From MWBF01 sp040772005 (GTDB lineage Bacteria; Chloroflexota; Anaerolineae; CG2-30-64-16): 64,000 bases of DNA. Numbering within the stretch: position 1 is the first letter of the stretch; the number at the start of each line of letters is the position of its first letter. Both the position numbers and the translations under genes were made by a program. Where the stretch lies: the NCBI GenBank assembly GCA_040772005.1, contig JAXGYZ010000003.1, forward strand, positions 310,001 through 374,000, in the 5' to 3' direction. Under the pieces are notes generated by a model. The model made no database searches and was not told where the DNA came from. It was given only the letters and a program-made list of their open reading frames with translations. Positions 57,485-64,000 of this stretch are shown here, piece by piece.

Positions 57485-58447
57485 TCACGATGACCTGGCC
57501 CAGGCGCGGCGCACGAACCCGAAGCCGACGATGCCGACCACGAGCACGATGAAGAACAGCCCCATGGCGACCGCGGATGCGTAGCCGAAGTTGAGGACCC
57601 GGAAGGCTTGCAGGTAAACCGTGTAAGACATCAGCGCGGTGGACATGCCCGGCCCGCCCTGCGTCAGCGCGTAGACAATCTCGAAGCTCAATACGCGGGC
57701 AATCGAGATGAAGATGGTCATGGAGAGAATCAAAGGCATGAGCAGCGGCAGCGTGATGTGAAAGAACGAACGCCAGCGGTCCGCGCCGTCGATCTTCGCA
57801 GCCTCGTATAGCTCCTCGGAGATGCCCTGCAACCCGCTGAGGAAGACGACGGCCAGGAAGGGCGTGTTTTTCCAGACATCGGTGAGCGTAACGGCCAGCC
57901 GGGCCAGCGTCACATCTACGAGCCAGATGGGCCGTGCGCCGGAGATGCGCCAGATGATGTCGTTGACGAGACCGTAGTTCGTATCGAAAATCCAGCGGGC
58001 CGCAGTGCCCATGACGATACCTGACATGGCCCAGGGCAGCAGGTTGACCGCGCGCGCCAGGTTGCGCAGGCGGAACCTGCGGTTGAGCAGTTGCGCGATG
58101 GCAAGGCCCAGGAGGACCTGGAGCGATACAGACACGACCACGAAGAACAGCGTGAACGCCAGCGTATCCTTGACGTTGCTGTCTTTGGTCATGGCAATGT
58201 AGTTTTCGAGGCCGATGAACTTGAACGTGCGCCGGATTGGGCTGTTGTCGAAGAAGCTCAGGTAAAGGGTGTTGAGGAACGGATAGAACGACGTGAGCAC
58301 GCGCCAGATGACGACGGGAGCCACCAGCGCGTAGGCCAGCAGGACCCGACGCACGCCCATGTTCTGCAGGGAAAAGCGTCCGCGTCTGCGCGCCGCGTCC
58401 TCCGCCTGCGGGATGTTTGCAGTAGCCAAAGTCATGCCTCCGGCCAA
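57485..58447 (-). CDS. Sugar ABC transporter permease (MalF type)
   Basis: The protein has 320 residues if started at TTG 58447, favoured because AAGGG lies at a usual distance, whereas ATG 58435 sits one base after GGAGG. Six membrane helices; APVVIWRVLTSFYPFLNTLY at the first, the EAA loop SEELYEAAKIDGADRWRSFF and the final ASAVAMGLFFIVLVVGIVGF. It pairs with the MalG-like protein. It follows the binding protein gene with 161 bases between, which contain a repeat. Confidence 0.9.
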   Translation of the reverse strand: MAGGMTLATANIPQAEDAARRRGRFSLQNMGVRRVLLAYALVAPVVIWRVLTSFYPFLNTLYLSFFDNSPIRRTFKFIGLENYIAMTKDSNVKDTLAFTLFFVVVSVSLQVLLGLAIAQLLNRRFRLRNLARAVNLLPWAMSGIVMGTAARWIFDTNYGLVNDIIWRISGARPIWLVDVTLARLAVTLTDVWKNTPFLAVVFLSGLQGISEELYEAAKIDGADRWRSFFHITLPLLMPLILSMTIFISIARVLSFEIVYALTQGGPGMSTALMSYTVYLQAFRVLNFGYASAVAMGLFFIVLVVGIVGFGFVRRAWARSS

Positions 58448-58461
58448 AATCGCCCTTCTTC

Positions 58462-58600
58462 TCGCACGTGAGCATCCTGAACGGGTGGACAGCTCAATGT
58501 TGAAGGCAAGGTATGACCAGTCGAAGGATGCGGCATGTGTGAGCGCGCCGCATCCTTCGACTCCGAGTGGCTGACTGCTGTCATACTCTGCTCGGGATGT
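58462..58600. repeat. CATCCTTCGACT/CGAAGGATG repeat downstream of the sugar-binding gene
   Basis: GAGCATCCTGAACGGG, CCAGTCGAAGGATGCGG and CGCATCCTTCGACTCCG are arms of the CATCCTTCGACT family seen at 18530, 26503 and near 60160. It sits between the binding protein stop and the MalF-like start. Confidence 0.65.
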
Positions 58601-58608
58601 CCCGGGTG

Positions 58609-59973
58609 TCAGCCGCCCAGGTCCCGTTTGAGAATCGGGCCGATCTTGTCCATCGCGTTTTGCAGCGCAGTGTCGATGTCCACCTGGTCGGTCAGATACG
58701 CGTGGATGTTCTCCTCCGCCGCGTCGTAGATTTCCTGAATGCTCGGCGTGATGGGCCGCGCCTTGAAGGAGGTCGGGTCCTTGGCCATTTCTGCCAGGAA
58801 CACCGCGGAGGGCGCGAGTTTCTGCACCTCCGGGTCAGACCAGAGCGACATGCGCGTGGGCACGCGGCCACGCTCGATCTGCGTCTTCATGTTCTCCGGC
58901 TGGTTAACCCAGGCAATCCAGGTCGCGCCGAGTTCCTTCTTGGTCGAGTAGTTGCTCATCGCCCAGCCCCAGCAGCCGGTGATCGTCTGGTTGTTGTCGG
59001 GGCCTTTGGGCGGGGTGAACACGGAGACCTGGTCCTTCCAGAATTCCTCATTGTTGCGGAACGCGCCAAGGTAGCCGTCCCAGCACCACCACATGGCATA
59101 CTTATTGTCGAGGAAGGCATTGAAGATCGTGCTGTAGTCGTCCTGCGGTGCGGATGGCTGCGCGACTTTGTGCGTGGCGAACAGGTCCTTGTAGAATTGG
59201 ATGGCCGTCTTCGCGCCCGGATGGTCGAGCTTGTTGATGGCGGCGCCGGCCTGGTTGGTCCAGTGCTGGATGTCATTCCCCAACATGCCGCCCTTGACGC
59301 CGCTCAGCGCGATGCCGTAGCGCTCTTCGCCCCGGGTCAGCGTCTTGGCAGCTTCCAGCAGTTCATCCCATGTCGTCGGCGGCTTGAGGCCCGCTTCCTC
59401 GAACCAGTCGGTGCGGTAGAACCAGATCTCTGTGTCGTTGCCCCAGGGCAGGCGGTACAGCTTGCCATCCCACACTGAGATGTCCGTGACCAGGGTCGGC
59501 GGCCAGTCCTTCAGGTCGATGTTGTTGGCCTGGACGACCGAATCGAGCTCCGACAGCCAGCCCGCCGCGCCGTAGATGGCGGCCTGGAAGTCGTCACAGT
59601 GGAAGACATCCACGCTCGTATCGCCGGAGGCCAGGCGGGTGGTCATGAATTGCTGCCACTCGATGTACGCGGCGGGGGCGATCTCGTAGTTGATGCCGAT
59701 GTCGGTTTCGTCGCTGAACTTCTGGATGAGCTTCTTGAAGTGGTCGTTCGTGTCGGCCCAGAAGATGCAGTTGATGCTGCCCTTTTCGCCCTCGCTCACG
59801 AAGCCCTGCGGCACGGCCTCTTCTTCGGCAGGTGCGGCAGGCGCGGTGGTGGCGGGCGCGGCAGGAGCAGCGGGTTGGGCAGCCGGGGGAGCAGTACAGG
59901 CTGCCAGCGTGGCCACGGCGCCGGTGGCGCCAAGGCCCTTGAGGAAGGAACGCCGGGAAACTGGGTGTTTCAT
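58609..59973 (-). CDS. Twin-arginine lipoprotein sugar-binding protein (SBP family 1)
   Basis: The protein has 454 residues. The Tat motif VSRRSFLKGLGATGAVATLA leads into the lipobox TLAAC, an Ala/Pro linker (PAAQPAAPAAPATTAPAAP) and an SBP_bac_1 domain: INCIFWADTNDHFKKLIQKF, DVFHCDDFQAAIYGAAGWLS, GKLYRLPWGNDTEIWFYRTD and TWDELLEAAKTL. It binds a carbohydrate for the MalFG-like permeases downstream. AGGAGG precedes the ATG. The gene heads the transporter operon. Confidence 0.95.
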   Translation of the reverse strand: MKHPVSRRSFLKGLGATGAVATLAACTAPPAAQPAAPAAPATTAPAAPAEEEAVPQGFVSEGEKGSINCIFWADTNDHFKKLIQKFSDETDIGINYEIAPAAYIEWQQFMTTRLASGDTSVDVFHCDDFQAAIYGAAGWLSELDSVVQANNIDLKDWPPTLVTDISVWDGKLYRLPWGNDTEIWFYRTDWFEEAGLKPPTTWDELLEAAKTLTRGEERYGIALSGVKGGMLGNDIQHWTNQAGAAINKLDHPGAKTAIQFYKDLFATHKVAQPSAPQDDYSTIFNAFLDNKYAMWWCWDGYLGAFRNNEEFWKDQVSVFTPPKGPDNNQTITGCWGWAMSNYSTKKELGATWIAWVNQPENMKTQIERGRVPTRMSLWSDPEVQKLAPSAVFLAEMAKDPTSFKARPITPSIQEIYDAAEENIHAYLTDQVDIDTALQNAMDKIGPILKRDLGG

Positions 59974-60029
59974 GATCGTGCTGCCTCCTTGTAAGACACG
60001 ATGCCAGAGAGGGGAAATCTCGTAGTTCG

Positions 60030-60035
60030 ATTATA
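60030..60035 (-). promoter_or_regulatory. Putative -10 of the sugar ABC operon
   Basis: TATAAT on the minus strand 57 bases before the binding-protein ATG; -35 sequence is weak. The same bases read ATTATAAT-like on the plus strand, so orientation is uncertain. Confidence 0.4.
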
Positions 60036-60183
60036 ATGCCGGTGTCTGCCGCGCCACACGCCATGATGCCGCCAAATTGCCGCCAATCCTGCAGGCCCAG
60101 ATTGAGCGGCATGCTACGAATACCTCCACTGCGCCCCGTTCCGTTCAGCGTAGGGCGGAGCGAAGTCGAAGGATGCGAGAGTC

Positions 60184-61371
60184 ATGCCAGATTTCGAGAC
60201 TTTCAGACAACACCTGCAATCCGCGCTGGCCCACCTCCATGATCCTGACTTCCGCAGTGCGGAAACAGTGTATCACGCGCTCGGTTGCGCGGAAAACGAT
60301 CCTGAGTGCGAAGTACAGGCCGCGCTGAAGACCCGCATCGGACAGCTTCACAAAGCTGAGGCGCCTGCGGGCAGCCATGCGCAGCAGGCACAGGCCGTCC
60401 TGCACATGCGTTTTATCCTCGGTCTCACACAGGAGGAAGCTGCGGCGCAGTTGAACATGAGCCTGCGCACGTTACAGCGGGCGCAGCGGGAGGCAGTCTA
60501 CCTGCTGGCCGCGGAGTTGTGGCGCGGATTGGCCGGCAGCACGCCGCCCGATTCGCCCCTTGACGACGCAGTGGACTGGCGCTCTCAGGTGCGCCATGAG
60601 ATGGCCGCACTTCAGGGGGAGTCGCCCGATGCGGAGGCCGACCTGGCTTTGCTGTTCAGCGGGGTGCTGCGGGTGGCCAGTGCAGCCGTGCGTGGAGGAG
60701 TGCATGTACGGGTGCAGCCTGTCGCTCCCGACCTGAGCGTCCGATTCCACCCATCGGTGTTGCGTCAGGTCGTGTTGTCGATCGTCTCAGGCTTGCAGGA
60801 GCGGCTCGAGGAAGGGAACATCAATCTGGCAGCAGAGCGGCTGACCGAGCACGCACGTATCACAATCACCGGTGCGCCCTTATCTCCCGGCACGCATCTC
60901 GACCTGACGCTGGCGGAGGAGTTACTGGCCGCAGGAGGGGGCACGCTCACGACAGCCGCCGCAAACGACGTATTGACCTTCACGCTCGAACTGCCCCTGG
61001 CCGTGGCCCCGTCCCGCCGCGTGGCCGTCCTCGTCATCGAGGACAATGTGGACTTGTTCGCCCTCTACCGCTCCTACTGCTTGGGCACGCCCTACGAGCT
61101 GCTGCACGTCCGCGAGGGCCGCCGTGCGCTGGCTGCGGTCGCCGAATTCCGGCCCGATGTGATCCTGCTCGACGTCATGTTGCCCGATGTGGATGGCTGG
61201 GACCTGCTGCTCGACCTCCGCGCCGACCCCGCAACGAGCGCCATCCCGATCATCGTCTGTTCGGTCGTAACCGATGAACGCCTGGCGTTCGACCTCGGCG
61301 CGGCGCTGTATCTGCGCAAACCGATCTGGCCGGAACGTCTGCTGTCTGCGTTTGAGACGGTGGTTCGTTGA
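60184..61371 (+). CDS. Sigma-like HTH, degenerate kinase-ATPase and receiver domain regulator
   Basis: The protein has 395 residues. Residues about 65-115 hold a helix-turn-helix like sigma-70 region 4 (LGLTQEEAAAQLNMSLRTLQ). Residues about 150-270 resemble a HATPase domain (FHPSVLRQVVLSIVSGLQER, LDLTLAEELLAAGGGTL) but the N-box Asn is missing and no HisKA His is present, so kinase activity is unlikely. Residues about 278-395 are a receiver domain: VLVIEDNVDLFALYRS and VILLDVMLPDVDGWDL with the phospho-acceptor Asp, and LYLRKPIWPERLL with the conserved Lys. It is divergent from the sugar-ABC operon, so regulation of that operon by phosphorylation is plausible. I do not know a named family with this order. 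Confidence 0.75.
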   Translation: MPDFETFRQHLQSALAHLHDPDFRSAETVYHALGCAENDPECEVQAALKTRIGQLHKAEAPAGSHAQQAQAVLHMRFILGLTQEEAAAQLNMSLRTLQRAQREAVYLLAAELWRGLAGSTPPDSPLDDAVDWRSQVRHEMAALQGESPDAEADLALLFSGVLRVASAAVRGGVHVRVQPVAPDLSVRFHPSVLRQVVLSIVSGLQERLEEGNINLAAERLTEHARITITGAPLSPGTHLDLTLAEELLAAGGGTLTTAAANDVLTFTLELPLAVAPSRRVAVLVIEDNVDLFALYRSYCLGTPYELLHVREGRRALAAVAEFRPDVILLDVMLPDVDGWDLLLDLRADPATSAIPIIVCSVVTDERLAFDLGAALYLRKPIWPERLLSAFETVVR

Positions 61372-61445
61372 ATGGCAGAACGAAGGGCGCAGAGGGTGCT
61401 CCGTGTACATGCCCCCTCGCGCCCTTCGCGTCTTGGCGATTCAGT

Positions 61446-64000
61446 TTACGCCAGGGCGAGCAACTCTCGCTCCAGGTCCTGGAGCCGTTCCGGCGTGAGC
61501 GCGGGGTTGAAGCGCGCCAGCGCGTCGAGCGGCTGGTTGCCGGCGCCGCGGCGCAGGAACGGGTGGTTGAGCACGTCCTCGCCCACATGGCGGGCGAGCA
61601 CAGCCCTGGCCTGCTCGTTCGCCAGCACGTCGGTCAGGGTGCTGCCCAGGTCGAGCCGACCTGCGACGTGGCGCACGCCCTGCATCGCCTGCTCCAGGTT
61701 GTAGCCGGTGCTGACGAACGCATATTCGCCGGAGCCGACTTCCACCACAACGGCGCCGCCTTCGACCCGGATGCCACTGACGCCCGGCGCCTCGGCCAGG
61801 CTGCGGCCGCCCTCGGTCACCTGGTCGACCGCGGACGCCGGGATGTGAACCGTCGCACGCGTGTTCGCGGGCACGGTCACTTGCAGCCGGAAGTCAGCGC
61901 CGGTCAGTTGCCACGCGGAGACAGCCTTGCCGTAGGGTGTCTGGAGGGCAGCACGCACCTGCGTGAGGCCGCCGCCGGGCTGCGGGCGGACGGTGATGTG
62001 CCGGTAGCCGGGGCCGGTCAGCGCGGTGTCCAGGCCCGCGGACACCCGGTACAGCCAGTCGCCGATCGCGCCGTAGGCATAGTGGTTGAACGAGTTCATG
62101 CCCTCATCCTGGAAGCTGCCGTCGGGCTTGATGCCGTCCCAGCGCTCCCAGATGGTCGTCGCGCCCATCTTGACCGGGTACAGCCAGGATGGGAAGCTCT
62201 CCTGGTTGAGCAGCTCGTAGGCCAGGTCGGTGTGCCCGAAGCGGCTGAGCACATGGCAGAGGTACGGCGTGCCGACGAAGCCGGTGGTCAGGTGATAGCC
62301 GAATGCCTTGACCTGCGCGGCCAGCCGATCCGCGGCGGACTGGCGCATGTGCTCCGGCAGCAGGTCGAAGTGCAGCGCGAGCACGTACGCGCTCTGGCTG
62401 TTGGAGGCCACGCGGCCGTTCTCCGAGACGTATTCCGCCACGAACGCCTGCTTGATCTTGGCGAGCAGGTCGGCATACTCCGCGGCCTCAGCGGCCTTGC
62501 CCAGGACCTCTGCGGCCTGCTGCAGGAGGCTGGTCGAGTAGGCGTAGAACGCGCTGGCGATGAGTTCCTTGTCGGTGATGGGCGGCGCAGACATGTCGCC
62601 GGGGTTACCGCGGTAGTCCAGCCAGTCACCGAAGTGGAAGCCGGTCGTCCACAAGTAGGTGTCGCCCGCCTGGTGGCGCATGTATTCCACCCACGCCTTC
62701 ATGCTGGCATACTGCTGCTCGAGGATACGCCGGTCGCCGTAGGCCACGTAGATGGTCCACGGGCAGATGGTCGCCGCATCGGCCCAGGCTGCGGAGCCTC
62801 CAGCCTCGCGCGCGAAGTGCGAGCCGGAACGGCCCATCGGGTCGGGGATGACCATCGGGACGCCGCCGTTGGCTCCCTGTTCTGCGGCCAGGTCGCGCAG
62901 CCACTTGGTGAAGAACCGGGCCACGTCCCGGTTGAAGGTCGCAGTGCGGATAAAGACCTGCGCGTCGCCGGTCCAGCCGAGCCGCTCATCGCGCTGCGGG
63001 CAGTCGGTCGGCACGTCCACGAAGTTGCCCTTCTGGCCCCATTCGATGTTGTGCTGGAGCTGGTTGACGAGCGGGTTGGAGCACTCGAACTCGCCGGTGG
63101 CGGGCATCTCGGAATGCACCACGACGCCGGTCAGGTCGTCCAGCTTGAGCTCGCCCGGCCAGCCTTCGACCTTGACGTAACGGAAGCCCATGAAGGTGAA
63201 GTGCGGCTCGAAGACTTCGACGCCCTCGCCCTTCAGCGTGTACTGGAGAAGCTGCTTGGCCGACCGCAGGTTGGTGATGTAGAAGTTGCCCTGCTGGTCG
63301 AGCACCTCGGCGTGCTGGAGTGTGACGGTGGTTCCTGCCGGCCCCTGCACGTGCAGCCGCACCCAGCCGACCATGTTCTGCCCGAAGTCGACGACCGTCT
63401 CCCCGGCAGGCGTATGGATGATCTCGATTGGCTTGAGTTCCTCCTGTCGCTTGACGAGCGGTGCGGTCTGGCTGACGACCACCTGCTTACTGTGGTCCAG
63501 TACCCGCACGCCGGCCCAATCGCCCGCGGTATAGCCGGGCTCGGTCCAGCCTGCATGATCCAGCCGGGCGTCGTAGCTCTCGCCCATGTAGATGTCGGCC
63601 ATGCGGATGGGGCCCTGCGTTGCGGCCCATTGGCCGTCGCTGGTGATGACCGCGATGCGGCCGTCCTCGTAGGTGACGTGGAGCTGGAACAGCAGCGCCA
63701 GGCGGTCGCCCCAGGTGTTGCGGTTGCCCTCGAAGCCGATGAAGCCGCGATACCACCCGTCGCCGAGGAGCGCGCCGGCCGCGTTGGCGCCGCTGCGCAG
63801 CAGGGCAGTGACGTCGTAAGTCTGGTACTGGATGTAGCGCTCGTAGGCCGTCCAGCCGGGCGTGAGCACGGCATCGCCCACGCGTTGTCCGTTGATGTGC
63901 AGCTCGTACAGGCCGAGGCTGGTAACGTACACGCGCGCGTCCTTGACTGTGCCGTCGAGCTTGAACTCGCGGCGGAGCAGGGGGGCGGGCTGCGATTGGC
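61446..64000 (-). CDS. GH78 alpha-L-rhamnosidase, 5' end outside window
   Basis: The minus-strand frame stays open to the window edge, giving about 850 visible residues; the start lies beyond 64000. RLYVT-like VYVTSLGLYELHINGQRVGD belongs to the Bac_rhamnosid_N domain. The catalytic six-hairpin region has CPQRDERLGWTGDAQVFIRT (the DE of the general acid region) and GFVGTPYLCHVLSRFG, TTIWERWDGIKPDGSF and NSFNHYAYGAIGDWLYR. The C-terminal beta-sandwich follows (TVRPQPGGGLTQVRAALQTP). It releases L-rhamnose from plant or bacterial glycans. Lying beside a sugar ABC system and pectin-type genes it fits rhamnogalacturonan breakdown. Confidence 0.94.
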   Translation of the reverse strand, partial: QSQPAPLLRREFKLDGTVKDARVYVTSLGLYELHINGQRVGDAVLTPGWTAYERYIQYQTYDVTALLRSGANAAGALLGDGWYRGFIGFEGNRNTWGDRLALLFQLHVTYEDGRIAVITSDGQWAATQGPIRMADIYMGESYDARLDHAGWTEPGYTAGDWAGVRVLDHSKQVVVSQTAPLVKRQEELKPIEIIHTPAGETVVDFGQNMVGWVRLHVQGPAGTTVTLQHAEVLDQQGNFYITNLRSAKQLLQYTLKGEGVEVFEPHFTFMGFRYVKVEGWPGELKLDDLTGVVVHSEMPATGEFECSNPLVNQLQHNIEWGQKGNFVDVPTDCPQRDERLGWTGDAQVFIRTATFNRDVARFFTKWLRDLAAEQGANGGVPMVIPDPMGRSGSHFAREAGGSAAWADAATICPWTIYVAYGDRRILEQQYASMKAWVEYMRHQAGDTYLWTTGFHFGDWLDYRGNPGDMSAPPITDKELIASAFYAYSTSLLQQAAEVLGKAAEAAEYADLLAKIKQAFVAEYVSENGRVASNSQSAYVLALHFDLLPEHMRQSAADRLAAQVKAFGYHLTTGFVGTPYLCHVLSRFGHTDLAYELLNQESFPSWLYPVKMGATTIWERWDGIKPDGSFQDEGMNSFNHYAYGAIGDWLYRVSAGLDTALTGPGYRHITVRPQPGGGLTQVRAALQTPYGKAVSAWQLTGADFRLQVTVPANTRATVHIPASAVDQVTEGGRSLAEAPGVSGIRVEGGAVVVEVGSGEYAFVSTGYNLEQAMQGVRHVAGRLDLGSTLTDVLANEQARAVLARHVGEDVLNHPFLRRGAGNQPLDALARFNPALTPERLQDLERELLALA

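Noticed and set aside
60032..60037. Plus-strand promoter for the HTH/REC regulator using the same TATAAT
   Set aside because: The bases are symmetric, but no -35 is found on the plus strand and the distance to the gene is about 147 bases; left open.

Overview
The window reads as a GC-rich bacterial chromosome segment, about 65% GC by eye, most consistent with the phylum Chloroflexota (Anaerolineae-like). The reasons are twin-arginine lipoprotein substrate-binding proteins of two ABC families, a large oligosaccharide-degradation gene set, an EAD1/TIR conflict protein, tRNA genes without an encoded CCA, and intergenic spacers filled with many families of short inverted repeats. The phylum assignment is inference; no rRNA gene is present.

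Layout. 1-13.5 kb (mostly minus strand): a truncated cyclase-family hydrolase, a secreted LysM-CAP protein, a DUF1116 protein, a mazEF toxin-antitoxin pair under a consensus promoter with an overlapping palindromic operator, ornithine aminotransferase, an ECF sigma factor with its membrane-anchored partner, a 1122-residue TPR/metallopeptidase-like lipid-face protein, a DUF4037 protein and an FdrA protein. DUF1116 and FdrA resemble two subunits of oxamate carbamoyltransferase but are about 8 kb apart. 13.6-18.1 kb: a decarboxylase cluster (carboxyltransferase, OadG-like, biotin carrier, OadB-like) that fits a sodium-pumping methylmalonyl-CoA decarboxylase, with a GNAT gene inserted. 18.2-18.8 kb: two tRNA-Ser genes (CGA and GGA), each with its own promoter and terminator. 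19.1-20.7 kb: a DNA adenine methyltransferase fused to an Mrr-like nuclease domain, with a compositionally foreign central segment.

21-29.6 kb: NfeD and slipin membrane proteins, a nitrilase-fold protein that has lost catalytic residues, two small membrane proteins, a glycosidase followed by a solute-binding protein, a plant-like leucine-rich-repeat exported protein and an M23 peptidase. 29.6-33.2 kb: core housekeeping genes trmD, rplS, rnhB, yraN and miaA. 33.5-34.5 kb: a URO-D family protein. 34.5-38.0 kb: a more AT-rich two-gene unit, EAD1-TIR-wHTH plus a KAP-family P-loop NTPase with TPRs. This is the best candidate for an undescribed conflict (anti-phage) system.

38.1-64 kb: carbohydrate catabolism. 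It contains a Dpp/Opp-type ABC transporter with its binding protein, a second URO-D protein, KDG kinase and KDPG aldolase, a GH28-like polygalacturonase, an SDR and a zinc alcohol dehydrogenase, an IS110 element inserted directly upstream of that dehydrogenase, a hybrid histidine kinase, a MalFG-type sugar ABC system, a mixed HTH/REC regulator and a GH78 alpha-L-rhamnosidase that runs off the window. Together these suggest uptake and breakdown of pectin or rhamnogalacturonan fragments through ketodeoxygluconate.

A recurring theme is dispersed hairpin repeats. At least eight sequence families occupy spacers, and in three genes (fdrA, a solute-binding protein, rnhB) such repeats appear to have become coding sequence.
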